DNA from: Ensifer adhaerens
GTDB lineage: Bacteria; Pseudomonadota; Alphaproteobacteria; Rhizobiales; Rhizobiaceae
Length of the DNA stretch: 64,000 bases
Direction of reading: 5' to 3'
NCBI RefSeq assembly: GCF_028993555.1
Contig: NZ_CP118610.1
Coordinates: 2,896,001 to 2,960,000, forward strand
This document shows positions 17,109 through 25,837 of the stretch, piece after piece. The notes below the pieces were generated by a model. It saw nothing but the letters and a program-made list of their open reading frames with translations. It ran no database searches and was not told where the DNA came from. How positions within the stretch are numbered: the first letter of the stretch is position 1; each line of letters opens with the position of its first letter. A program made the translations under genes and the position numbers.

Positions 17109-18170
17109 TCAGGCGGACTTGCCCGTGATCGCCGGGCTGAAGACCATGAGGCTCAGGATCTCGAAGAGCACCTGGGCGCCGGCATGGGCCGTGTTGGTGG
17201 TCGAGTCGTATTGTGGCGCAACTTCCACGACGTCGCCGCCGACGAGATTGATGCCCTTGAGGCCGCGGATCAACTCTAGTACCTCGCGGGTCGTCAGACC
17301 GCCGACTTCCGGCGTACCGGTGCCAGGTGCGAAGGACGGATCAAGGCTGTCGATGTCGAAGGAGAGATAGGTCGGGCCATCGCCGACGATCTTCTTCGCC
17401 TTCTCGATGATCGCGGGAATGCCGAGACCGGTCACTTCCTCCGCATGGATGACAGTCATGCCGGACTCGTAGGAGAACTCCCAGAGATATTCGGCCGAGC
17501 CGCGAATGCCGATCTGCACCACGCGGGTCGGGTCGAGCACGCCGTCGAGTACGGCGTTGCGGAACGGGCCGCCGTGGTGGAACTTGGTGAGATCGTAGGC
17601 ACCGCCGGTGTCACAGTGGGCGTCGATGTGGATCATGCCGACCGGACGTTCCCTGCCGACCGCCTTCAGGATCGGATGGGTGATCGAATGGTCGCCGCCG
17701 ACCGAGAGCGGCAGAACGCCGGCATCGACGATCTGGTTGATGCGCTTTTCGATATCCTCATGGCTGAGCTCCAGCCGGTAGCGGCTCTGGAACGGCACGT
17801 CGCCGATGTCGGCGACACGGAGTTCCTGCACCGGGGTGCAGCCGAGCACGTGGTTGTAGGGGCCGATGCGCTCGATCGAACGCAGCGCCCGCGGTCCGAA
17901 GCGCGAGCCCGGGCGGTTGGTGACGCCGAGATCCATGGGAATGCCGACGATCGCCACCTGCAGATTGCCGAAATCCGGATTCTCCGCGTCAACCGGCATA
18001 TGCGGCGCGGTGAGGAAGGTCGGGATGCCCGAATAGGGCGCAAGCCGCGTGCCGCTCTTGTTGAAGATCTTGTCGGCAACCTTGCGGAAGGTCGGATCGA
18101 ACAGCTCGCCGCCGTGGCTCTCGCCGTATTTCGCCTTCAGTTCGGCAAGCTTGTTGTCGTTCCAGGCCAT
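17109..18170 (-). CDS. ureohydrolase (agmatinase / guanidino-acid hydrolase family)
   Basis: This arginase-superfamily enzyme (353 aa) releases urea from a guanidino compound. The binuclear metal ligands are all present: His161 (GGDHS), Asp183/His185/Asp187 (DAHCD), and Asp272/Asp274 (SFDIDSLDP). An N-terminal extension of about 60 residues precedes the core, longer than in E. coli agmatinase and closer to guanidinobutyrase-like enzymes. It would be annotated agmatinase by default, but its neighbours (importers, amidase, aminotransferase) make a guanidino acid such as 4-guanidinobutyrate an equal candidate. It is divergent from the LysR gene. Confidence 0.85.
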   Translation of the reverse strand: MAWNDNKLAELKAKYGESHGGELFDPTFRKVADKIFNKSGTRLAPYSGIPTFLTAPHMPVDAENPDFGNLQVAIVGIPMDLGVTNRPGSRFGPRALRSIERIGPYNHVLGCTPVQELRVADIGDVPFQSRYRLELSHEDIEKRINQIVDAGVLPLSVGGDHSITHPILKAVGRERPVGMIHIDAHCDTGGAYDLTKFHHGGPFRNAVLDGVLDPTRVVQIGIRGSAEYLWEFSYESGMTVIHAEEVTGLGIPAIIEKAKKIVGDGPTYLSFDIDSLDPSFAPGTGTPEVGGLTTREVLELIRGLKGINLVGGDVVEVAPQYDSTTNTAHAGAQVLFEILSLMVFSPAITGKSA

Positions 18171-18349
18171 TGGTGTGGTCCTCCGTCATCCATAGCCCGG
18201 GCATGCGCTTGAAAGCGCCACAGATTTCTCACTGCGGATGAAGCCGGTTCGTCCGGCGCGATCATGTTCCCCAGGCGTTTTCGCCTTTGTTGATGAATAT
18301 TAGGCGGCAAATCCTCTGGAAAATCAATTGACATTGTTATAGCGTTTCG

Positions 18350-18366
18350 TGTGAGAAAAATTCACA
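18350..18366. promoter_or_regulatory. LysR-type operator candidate
   Basis: The dyad TGTGA-N7-TCACA lies in the 223-base region between the divergent ureohydrolase and LysR genes, 28 bases before the LysR start. It fits the T-N11-A form of LysR sites, and its position suits autoregulation and control of the divergent operon. Confidence 0.5.
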
Positions 18367-18393
18367 TTCTGAAATCTGCCGGAACCCGACGAT

Positions 18394-19440
18394 TTGTCCA
18401 GCCGCCTGCCTCCCTTGAACCCTTTGCGCGCCTTCGAAGCGACGGCGCGGCGGGGCTCCGTATCGGCTGCCGCGCGCGAACTGAACGTCACCCATGGCGC
18501 GATCAGCCACCAGATCCGGGCGCTGGAACTCTCGGTCAAAGCGGCCCTGTTCGAGCGTGGCGGTAAGCGGCTGAAGCTGACGCCGCAGGGCGCACTGCTT
18601 TTGCCGGCCGTCACCCATGCCTTTGCCGAGATTGCGGCGGCAACCGCGGCGATGACACGGCCGACGACGAGCGGCGAACTCCGGATCACCTGCGTCCCGG
18701 CGCTGCTTTCCTTCTGGTTGATCCCGCGGCTGCATCTCTTCACCGAACAATATCCGGACGTGCGGCTGACGCTGATCGCCTCCAACGACGAAGCCTATCT
18801 GCATTCGCCCGATGTCGACGTCTGCCTGATCTATGGCGACGGCAACTGGTCGGGCGCCTGGGCCAAGCTCTGGAGCCGGCTGGAGCTCTTCCCGGTCGTC
18901 AGTCCGACGCTGCTCAACATGCGGCCCTTGCGCTCGGTGCGCGACCTGCGCGACCACGTGATGCTGCATGGCGACGACGGCCGCGAGTGGAACACCTGGC
19001 TGGCGGCGGCCGACGCCAGCGACCTGCAACGCGGCCAGCAGCATTTCATGAGCGACGCACGGCTTTCGACCGAGGCAGCACTTCACAACCAGGGCGTCGC
19101 GCTCGGCGACACCATTACCGCTGGCAGCCTGATCGCGCGCGGCGAGCTGATCGCGCCCTTCGACCTGACGGTGCCGGCCAACGACGCCTTCTTCGTCGCC
19201 TGCCGCAACGAGGTACTGGCCGCACCGATCGTGCGCATTTTCATCGACTGGATGTTCGCGGCACTCGAAAGCGATCCGATGCCGGAACTCCAGACTTCGG
19301 CGCGCACGATTATTCGCAGCCGCACCTCGAAATCCGAGCCGACAGATCGTAAATCGGGCAAGGACAACTTTCAGCCGGTCTCGGCGCCGAGCAGTGCCCG
19401 CCGCACCGATCGCCCGCAGAAACGCAAAGCCAAGGCCTAA
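18394..19440 (+). CDS. LysR family transcriptional regulator (GcvA-like)
   Basis: The N-terminal winged helix (about 8-66, PLNPLRAFEATARRGSVSAAA) and the LysR substrate-binding domain (about 92-300) are clear; length is 348 aa. The start codon is TTG at 18394, chosen because MSSRLPPLNPLRAFEA matches GcvA-type N-termini and no in-frame ATG fits. The last 45 residues are a basic, low-complexity tail not usual in the family (ending RPQKRKAKA). It probably controls the divergent ureohydrolase/ABC operon and the co-directional aminotransferase, which starts 18 bases downstream. Confidence 0.85.
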   Translation: MSSRLPPLNPLRAFEATARRGSVSAAARELNVTHGAISHQIRALELSVKAALFERGGKRLKLTPQGALLLPAVTHAFAEIAAATAAMTRPTTSGELRITCVPALLSFWLIPRLHLFTEQYPDVRLTLIASNDEAYLHSPDVDVCLIYGDGNWSGAWAKLWSRLELFPVVSPTLLNMRPLRSVRDLRDHVMLHGDDGREWNTWLAAADASDLQRGQQHFMSDARLSTEAALHNQGVALGDTITAGSLIARGELIAPFDLTVPANDAFFVACRNEVLAAPIVRIFIDWMFAALESDPMPELQTSARTIIRSRTSKSEPTDRKSGKDNFQPVSAPSSARRTDRPQKRKAKA

Positions 19441-19458
19441 CCTACAGGAATACCCGCC

Positions 19459-20637
19459 ATGCCGCATTTCAATCCGCTCGTCGAAAAGCTCTCGCCGCCG
19501 CCAGTTCCCTCGGTGTTGGCCTGGGCGAAATCCTACGACGGTTCCCGTGGCCCGCTCATCGACCTGTCACAGGCCGTGCCCGGCTATCCCGCGCATCCGG
19601 ACATGCTTTCCTGGCTCGGCGAAGCCGCCGCGTCCACGGCCTATACCGGCTACGGCGCGATCGAGGGCGAAGCGGTGCTGCGTGACGCCTACGCCGCCCA
19701 TGTCGCCGAGCTTTACGGCGCGACGGTGGCGGCCGACAACATCCACATCACCTCGGGCTGCAACCAGGCTTTCATCTGCACGGCAATGGCGATCGCCGGC
19801 GCAGGCGACACGATCCTGATGACCAACCCCTATTACTTCAACCAGGAAACGACGCTGTCGATGCTCGGCATCAATGTCGAGCTCGTACCCTGCGACGCCG
19901 GCGCCGGCTTCTTGCCCGAAGTCGACGCGATTGCCGCAGCGCTTCGGCCGGGCATCCGGGCGCTGGCACTCGTCTCGCCGAACAATCCCACCGGCGCGGT
20001 CTATCCGCCGGAGCTGCTCGCCCGCATCCACGAGGCCTGCCGCGCCAAGGGCGTGTGGCTGATCCTCGATGAGACCTATCGCGACTTCCTGCCTGACGCG
20101 TCCGCAGCACCCCACGGGCTTCTGGCAAGCGAAGGCTGGCAGGAGAGCTTCATCGGCCTCTACAGCTTCTCCAAGTCGTTCTGCATCCCCGGTCATCGTC
20201 TGGGCGCCATCACCGCCGGCCCTGCCGTCATCGAACAGGTGACGAAGATCATGGACAACCTGCAGATCTGCGCGCCGCGCTCCGCCCAGGCGGCCGTTGC
20301 CAAGGCCATTCCGGCGCTTGCCGAGTGGCGCCAGGCCAATCGCGCCGAGATCGCCGCGCGCGCCGATGCGCTCAGGGACGTCATGAGCCGGTTGCCGAAA
20401 TGGAAGCTGCAGGCGGTCGGCGCCTACTTCGCCTATGTCCGCCACCCCTTCCCCGATATCGACTCGCAATTCATCGCCGAAAAGCTCGCAAAGCTCGCCG
20501 GCGTCGTCTGCCTGCCGGGCGACTATTTCGGCGAGGGCCAGGAGAACTATCTGCGTTTTGCCTTTGCAAACGCCGACGCCGATACGATCCGCAAGCTCGA
20601 GGAGCGGCTGGCGAACTTTACGCCGCCAGGCCTCTGA
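19459..20637 (+). CDS. class I/II PLP-dependent aminotransferase
   Basis: This fold-type I aminotransferase (392 aa) has NNPTG at 175-179, Asp204/Tyr207 contacting PLP, Lys239 (SFSKSF) as the Schiff-base lysine and Arg247 near the phosphate. It is co-transcribed with the LysR regulator (18-base gap). In an arginine transaminase route this enzyme could convert a guanidino amino acid to its keto acid, but the substrate is not determined by sequence. Confidence 0.85.
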   Translation: MPHFNPLVEKLSPPPVPSVLAWAKSYDGSRGPLIDLSQAVPGYPAHPDMLSWLGEAAASTAYTGYGAIEGEAVLRDAYAAHVAELYGATVAADNIHITSGCNQAFICTAMAIAGAGDTILMTNPYYFNQETTLSMLGINVELVPCDAGAGFLPEVDAIAAALRPGIRALALVSPNNPTGAVYPPELLARIHEACRAKGVWLILDETYRDFLPDASAAPHGLLASEGWQESFIGLYSFSKSFCIPGHRLGAITAGPAVIEQVTKIMDNLQICAPRSAQAAVAKAIPALAEWRQANRAEIAARADALRDVMSRLPKWKLQAVGAYFAYVRHPFPDIDSQFIAEKLAKLAGVVCLPGDYFGEGQENYLRFAFANADADTIRKLEERLANFTPPGL

Positions 20638-20648
20638 GACCTTGAAGT

Positions 20649-20697
20649 AACGCAGTTCCGGACGGAAACCGTTTCACACTTTTCCTGGAATTGCGTT
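20649..20697. repeat. dispersed palindromic element
   Basis: Arms AACGCAGTTCC and GGAATTGCGTT flank a core that includes GGACGGAAACCGTTTCACAC. The core matches, in reverse complement, the core of the elements at 39339-39380 and 43988-44031 (AGGAAAAGTG...CGGTTTTCCG). It lies between convergent genes (aminotransferase and EamA). Confidence 0.65.
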
Positions 20698-20714
20698 GGG
20701 GAAAGCGCGCGGCG

Positions 20715-21602
20715 TTATCCACGCCGCGCGATCAGGATGCCGACAAGAACGATCGCGCCGCCGATCGCCTGCATCAGGCCGACCGGTTCGGCAAGCAGGA
20801 TCCAGGCGAGGATCGCCGCCACGACCGGCTGCAACAGCAGGGTCAGCGAGGAAAAGGCGGGCGGCAGATAGGCGAGCGCGTAGGTGATCGCCACCTGCCC
20901 GCCGGCGTGGCTGACGAAGGCGAGCCCGAACAGCATCGCCCAGCCGAATGCGGTCGCCGGGAAAAGCGACGCCTCGAAAAATGCCACCATCGGCAGCATG
21001 CAGATTGCTGCAGAAGCGGTGCTCCAGATCATGATGCGTACGGTGCTGAACAGGCTGCGCAGTCGGCCGATCGCCAAGATATAGCCCGCGTAGAACATCG
21101 CCGCGACGACCGCAATGCCATCACCGACGAGGTTGCCATCAGCAAGCGCCATCGGCCCGCCCTTCAGGGTCACCACGCCGGCTATCGCGGTCGCGAGACC
21201 AAACGCAAAGATGGCGCTGACGCGCGAGCGAAACAGCAGCCAGCTTGCAAGCGTCACGAAGACGGGCGCAAGGTTGGCAAGCAGCGTCGCATTGGCGACC
21301 GACGTCTTGGTCAGCGCATAGTGCCAGGCCGCGAGATCGATGGCGAGAAACACGCCAGGCAGGATCAGAAGCGCATATTCCGAGAGCTTTTGCGGTCGCC
21401 GGTCGTTGGTGCCCTCGCCACGGAACCAAGTCCAAGTAAGCAGCGGGATCAGCGCCAGCGCCACGCGCCAGAAGGCGGTCGCCATCGGCCCCACCTCCGA
21501 CAGCCGCACGAAGATCGGCGAACCACCGATCGCAGCGCCGCCGATCAGAAGTGCGGCCATGGCGAGACGATGATGGGCTTGGGAATGAGATGTTTGGGTC
21601 AC
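20715..21602 (-). CDS. EamA/DMT family transporter
   Basis: This drug/metabolite-type membrane protein (295 aa) has two EamA repeats and about ten transmembrane helices. Such proteins usually export amino acids or metabolites. The start codon is a GTG at 21602; an internal ATG 14 codons later is also possible. It is isolated in its own unit, convergent with the aminotransferase gene. The substrate is unknown. Confidence 0.82.
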   Translation of the reverse strand: MTQTSHSQAHHRLAMAALLIGGAAIGGSPIFVRLSEVGPMATAFWRVALALIPLLTWTWFRGEGTNDRRPQKLSEYALLILPGVFLAIDLAAWHYALTKTSVANATLLANLAPVFVTLASWLLFRSRVSAIFAFGLATAIAGVVTLKGGPMALADGNLVGDGIAVVAAMFYAGYILAIGRLRSLFSTVRIMIWSTASAAICMLPMVAFFEASLFPATAFGWAMLFGLAFVSHAGGQVAITYALAYLPPAFSSLTLLLQPVVAAILAWILLAEPVGLMQAIGGAIVLVGILIARRG

Positions 21603-21757
21603 GGGAGATATCCGGATTGCAGTCGTCTGGGCAGGAGCCGACGAGCTAGCAGATACCGGTTGCCGGTGACAGTGCTTGTGCGCCGAAGCGTGAACGAAAA
21701 GCGGCCGCCGCAGAGTGCGACGGCCGGGTTCTAATTCTTGCTATTCTGCTTCTCTGC

Positions 21758-23191
21758 TCAGGCAGCGTCCGGAACGTGTACGGTCTTCACTTCGAGGAAG
21801 TCTTCCAGACCGAACATGCCGCCTTCACGGCCGTTGCCCGACTGCTTGTAGCCACCGAACGGGCTGCCATAGCGGTGCGGTCCGCCGTTGATGTGCACCA
21901 TGCCGGCGCGCAGGCGTGATGCGACGCGCTCGGCCCGCTTCGGGTCACCCGTCTGCACGTAGGCGGCAAGACCGTAATTGGTGTCGTTGGCAACCGCGAT
22001 CGCTTCCTCCTCGGTGTCGAAGGGGATGATCGCAAGCACCGGTCCGAAGACTTCCTCGCGGGCGATGCGCATGTCGTTGTTGACGTCGGCAAAGATTGTC
22101 GGCTTGACGAAGTAGCCGGTTTCGAAGCCCTCCGGCTTGCCGGCACCGCCGACGAGCAGGCGCGCGCCTTCGGCGATCCCCGCCTCGATCAACGCCTGTA
22201 CCCGGCCGAACTGGACGTGGCTGACGAGCGGACCGATATGGCTGCCTTCCTGCGTCGGGTCGCCGACCTTGGCCTCACGGCCGACGCGCTTGGCGATCTC
22301 GACCACCTGTTCGTAGACGCTGCGCTCGACCAGCATGCGGGTCGGCGCGTCGCAGGACTGGCCGGAATTGTTGAAGCATTCGAGCACGCTGCCGGTGACG
22401 CGGTCTTCGAGATCCGCATCCGCAAAGACGATGTTCGGCGACTTGCCGCCGAGCTCCAGCGTCACGCGCTTGACGGTCTCGGCCGCATCCTTGCTGACGG
22501 CGATACCGGCGCGCGTCGAGCCGGTAAATGACATCATGTCGATATCGGGATGCTTCGACAGGGCCGCACCGGCGTTGATGCCGTCGCCGTTGACGAGGTT
22601 GAAGACGCCGGCCGGGAAGCCCGCCTCATCGATCATCTCGGCATAAAGCATGGCGTTGAGCGGCGTGAACTCGCTCGGCTTCAACACGCAGGTCGAACCG
22701 GTCGCAAGCGCCGGCACCACCTTCAGCGCGATCTGGTTGATCGGCCAGTTCCACGGCGTAATCAGGCCGCAGACGCCGATCGGCTCACGCAGGATCACGT
22801 CGCCGTTCGGCAGCCGGTCGCGGCTTTTCAGGCGCTTCAGCGCGTCAATGAAGCCCTGCAGGTGGCCGACGCCGACATCGGCCTGCTGTTCGCGGGTCAT
22901 GGTCTTCGGCGCGCCGAGTTCCATTGTGATGGTATCGACCATCTCGTCATAGCGACGCTTGTAGACGGCAAGCAGCTTTTCGAGCAGCGCCAGGCGCTCC
23001 TCGACGCTGGTCAGGCTGTAGCTGGCAAAGGCCTTCTTGGCGGCGGCAACAGCGCGGTCGATGTCCGCGGCCGTGCCCATCGAGATGACAGCGATGGGCT
23101 TTTCCGTCGCCGGGTTCAGCACCTCGAGGTCGTTGGCGACGATGGGGTCCACCCAGGCGCCGTTGATGTAGAACTTGCGTTTGTCGAGCAT
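21758..23191 (-). CDS. NAD(P)-dependent aldehyde dehydrogenase
   Basis: This 477 aa enzyme has the complete ALDH active site: Asn148 (PWNWP), Lys171, Glu246 (LELGGKSPN) and nucleophile Cys280 (NNSGQSC). It starts after a clear GGAGGAGCG site. It is the last gene of a polyamine-type ABC operon, 17 bases downstream of the MBL hydrolase. The context suggests oxidation of an aminoaldehyde from polyamine breakdown, such as gamma-aminobutyraldehyde (inference). Confidence 0.9.
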   Translation of the reverse strand: MLDKRKFYINGAWVDPIVANDLEVLNPATEKPIAVISMGTAADIDRAVAAAKKAFASYSLTSVEERLALLEKLLAVYKRRYDEMVDTITMELGAPKTMTREQQADVGVGHLQGFIDALKRLKSRDRLPNGDVILREPIGVCGLITPWNWPINQIALKVVPALATGSTCVLKPSEFTPLNAMLYAEMIDEAGFPAGVFNLVNGDGINAGAALSKHPDIDMMSFTGSTRAGIAVSKDAAETVKRVTLELGGKSPNIVFADADLEDRVTGSVLECFNNSGQSCDAPTRMLVERSVYEQVVEIAKRVGREAKVGDPTQEGSHIGPLVSHVQFGRVQALIEAGIAEGARLLVGGAGKPEGFETGYFVKPTIFADVNNDMRIAREEVFGPVLAIIPFDTEEEAIAVANDTNYGLAAYVQTGDPKRAERVASRLRAGMVHINGGPHRYGSPFGGYKQSGNGREGGMFGLEDFLEVKTVHVPDAA

Positions 23192-23207
23192 TCGCTCCTC
23201 CTTCCCG

Positions 23208-23954
23208 TCAGTTTGTCTTTTGTTTTTCAGCGAGCCAGTGCCGGATCAGCGCTTGATAACGCTCGCCCGAGAAGCTCGGAAAATGTCCGCCGTGAACGAT
23301 ACGCGCGGGTATCGTAAGCAGCCGTTCCATCGACGCCAGATAGTCGTCGGCATTGGAATGATAGGTGTCCTCGATCAGCGGACCGTCGTAGAGGATGTCG
23401 CCGGAAAACAGCACTCCGGTCTTAGCCTCGAAGAGTGCGATGCCGCCTGGCGAATGACCGGGCGTGTGGATCACTTCGAAGACACGGTCGCCAAGATCGA
23501 TATGGTCGCCATCCTCTAGCAGCCGTGTCGCCGGCGCCGCCCTCACCGCGTAGGTGGTGGACGCATAGGGCTCGGGCGGCAGCGCATCGAAGATTTCATC
23601 GGCGGCATAGGGCTCGGCAAGCGTATTCTTGCGCGTCGGGCTGCCAAGCAGCTGCGCCTCCGCGGCGTGCACGCAACGGCACTCGAACTCGTGGTGGCAG
23701 CCGATATGGTCGAAATGGGTGTGGCTGGCGACGGCGGTCAGCGGACGCTCGGTGACGAGCGGCACCCATTCCGTCAATGACACGACGCCCATGCCGCTAT
23801 CGACAAGCATGTCGCGGTCGCGACCGCGCACATGCCAGATGTTGCAGCGGTAGAACTCCTGGATATAGGGCTCGTCGATGGCAGTGACGTCATCGTCGAG
23901 CCGCCTGACGCGATACCAGTCCTTGGGGGCAATTCTCTGCATGGTGCTACGCAT
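23208..23954 (-). CDS. MBL-fold metallo-hydrolase
   Basis: This metallo-beta-lactamase-fold hydrolase (248 aa) has the metal motif SHTHFDHIG (His78, His80, Asp82, His83), TPGHSPGG near residue 165, SGDILYDG near 185 and a C-terminal His (VHGGHFP). Substrates of such proteins include thioesters, lactones and phosphoesters. The start at 23954 overlaps the ATPase stop by eight bases; the ATG at 23942 is an alternative. It is coupled to the ABC importer and ALDH. Function unassigned. Confidence 0.8.
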   Translation of the reverse strand: MRSTMQRIAPKDWYRVRRLDDDVTAIDEPYIQEFYRCNIWHVRGRDRDMLVDSGMGVVSLTEWVPLVTERPLTAVASHTHFDHIGCHHEFECRCVHAAEAQLLGSPTRKNTLAEPYAADEIFDALPPEPYASTTYAVRAAPATRLLEDGDHIDLGDRVFEVIHTPGHSPGGIALFEAKTGVLFSGDILYDGPLIEDTYHSNADDYLASMERLLTIPARIVHGGHFPSFSGERYQALIRHWLAEKQKTN

Positions 23955-25047
23955 GTCCGCCTGTCGCGGGCAAGGCTACGACGTCGGCAGCGCGCACCGC
24001 AAGTGGCACGATCTCGCCTTCGCGCACGCTTGCCGATTGCGGCAGATGCGCCACCAGCGCCCGCGTGTCCGTGGCGCAGGGCTGCAGATGGCAGCGATAA
24101 TGCGTGCCGAAGAAGGCACTGCCGGCAACCCTTGCCTCGCCGAGCGCCACCGTTGGCCCCTCGGCCTTGTCATCGGCGCGGAAATGCTCCGGCCGGATCG
24201 TCAGCGTGATCCGGTCGCCGGCCTTTGGCGCGGATGCCGTGAAGTTCTTCGCCGGCAGTGCCAGGCTGCCGAGTGGCGTTTCGACATGGGCGGAGCTTGC
24301 GTCCGCCGCCGCAACGCGGCCGGAAACGAAATTGACCTCGCCCATGAATCCTGCCGAAAACAGCGAGCGCGGGCGCATGTAGATCTCCGACGGCGGGCCG
24401 AAGTCCTCGATCCGGCCCTGATTCATCACCACGATGCGGTCGGCGATCGCCATCGCCTCCTCCTGATCGTGGGTCACATGCACGAAGGTGGTGCCGACCC
24501 GCTTCTGGATCGCCTTCAACTCGTCCTGCATCTGGCGCCGGAGCTTGAGATCAAGCGCGCCGAGTGGTTCGTCGAGCAGAAGCACATCCGGGTCGACGGC
24601 CAGCGCGCGGGCGAGCGCCACGCGCTGGCGCTGGCCACCCGAGAGTTCGTGTGGCCGCTTGCCGGCCGAAGCCTTCAGACCGACGAGGTCGAGGAAGCCG
24701 AGCGCCTTTTCGTCCCGCTCGGCCTTGGCAAGACCGCGCATCCTGAGCCCAAAGCCGACATTGTCGACGAGGCGCATGTGCGGAAACAACGCGTAGTCCT
24801 GGAACATTGTCGTCGTCGGGCGCTTGGCCGGCGCCACATAGGTCATGTCCTGCCCGGCAATCGTCACGCGGCCGGCGCTTGGCGACTGAAAGCCGCCGAG
24901 GATCGACAAAAGCGTGGTCTTGCCGCAGCCCGACGGTCCGAGCAGCACGATGAACTCGCCGGCGCGGATATCGAGGGAGACGTTGTCCAGGGCCGTGAAG
25001 GCGCCGAAGATCTTGCTGACGTTTTCGATCGAGACGGAAGCGGTCAT
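23947..25047 (-). CDS. polyamine-type ABC transporter ATPase (PotA-like), second system
   Basis: This ATPase subunit (366 aa) has Walker A GPSGCGKTT near 37-45, signature LSGGQRQRV near 134, Walker B VLLLDEPLGALD near 155 and a TOBE domain from about 280. It overlaps the upstream permease gene by four bases. It is paralogous to the ATPase encoded at 12506-13543. Confidence 0.9.
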   Translation of the reverse strand: MTASVSIENVSKIFGAFTALDNVSLDIRAGEFIVLLGPSGCGKTTLLSILGGFQSPSAGRVTIAGQDMTYVAPAKRPTTTMFQDYALFPHMRLVDNVGFGLRMRGLAKAERDEKALGFLDLVGLKASAGKRPHELSGGQRQRVALARALAVDPDVLLLDEPLGALDLKLRRQMQDELKAIQKRVGTTFVHVTHDQEEAMAIADRIVVMNQGRIEDFGPPSEIYMRPRSLFSAGFMGEVNFVSGRVAAADASSAHVETPLGSLALPAKNFTASAPKAGDRITLTIRPEHFRADDKAEGPTVALGEARVAGSAFFGTHYRCHLQPCATDTRALVAHLPQSASVREGEIVPLAVRAADVVALPATGGHA

Positions 25048-25835
25048 TGTTTTTTCGTCCTTCCGAACAGGGAAAGCTCAAGGATGAGGAGCACGGCGAC
25101 GGAGGCGAGGAACACCAGCGAGCCGATGGCATTGGTCTTGGGGTTGAGGCCGGAGCGCAGCATGCTCCAGATCTCGACCGGCAGCGTCACGTCGAAGCGC
25201 GACAGCAGGAAGGCGATGATGAATTCGTCCCAGCTGAAGGTGACGGAAAGGAAGAAGGCGGCGAGGATCGACGGCATCAGCATCGGCGCCGTCACCAGCG
25301 CCATCACCTTGAAATCGTTTGCGCCGAGGTCCCGCGCCGCCCGCTCGATGTTGATGTGGTGATCGCCCATCGAGGCGTAGATGATGGCAAAGCAGAGCGG
25401 CAGGTTGATCACCACGTGGCCGACGCCGACCGTCATCAGCGACAGCGGAATATGCAGCGCGTTCATCAGCGACAAAAGGCCGAGCGCGATGATCAGGTAG
25501 CTGACCGTCATCGGCGCGATCAGCAGGCCGCGCTGCAGCGCCGAGCCCGGCAGCTTGTAGCGCGCCAGCGCATAGGCCGCGAGGAAGCCGAGCAGCACCG
25601 AGATGACCGAGGAGACGAGCGCCACGACCATCGAGTTCCCGAGCGCCGCCATCAGCTTTCGGTCGGCGAAAACCGCCTCGTACCATTGCAGCGAGAAACC
25701 GTTGAACGGCGGCACCGGCAGGCGGCCGTCCTGGAAGGAAAACAGCACCAGCACGGCGACCGGCAGGAAGATGAAAGCGTAGACGAGGACCAGATAAGTC
25801 CAGGACAGCACGCTTGCGGAAATCTGGCGCAGCAT
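25044..25835 (-). CDS. polyamine-type ABC transporter permease (PotC-like), second system
   Basis: This inner-membrane permease (263 aa) has about six spans and the EAA loop IERAARDLGANDFKVMALVTAP (near 163-184). The ATG at 25835 lies two bases after the stop of the preceding permease. A longer overlapping frame to 26660 is antisense-like noise with no membrane character. Confidence 0.88.
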   Translation of the reverse strand: MLRQISASVLSWTYLVLVYAFIFLPVAVLVLFSFQDGRLPVPPFNGFSLQWYEAVFADRKLMAALGNSMVVALVSSVISVLLGFLAAYALARYKLPGSALQRGLLIAPMTVSYLIIALGLLSLMNALHIPLSLMTVGVGHVVINLPLCFAIIYASMGDHHINIERAARDLGANDFKVMALVTAPMLMPSILAAFFLSVTFSWDEFIIAFLLSRFDVTLPVEIWSMLRSGLNPKTNAIGSLVFLASVAVLLILELSLFGRTKKQ

Positions 25836-25837
25836 CG

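Noticed and set aside
18321..18356. Sigma-70 promoter TTGACA (18328-18333) for the LysR gene
   Set aside because: A good -35 exists, but no acceptable -10 lies 16-18 bases downstream, so the start site is left unassigned.
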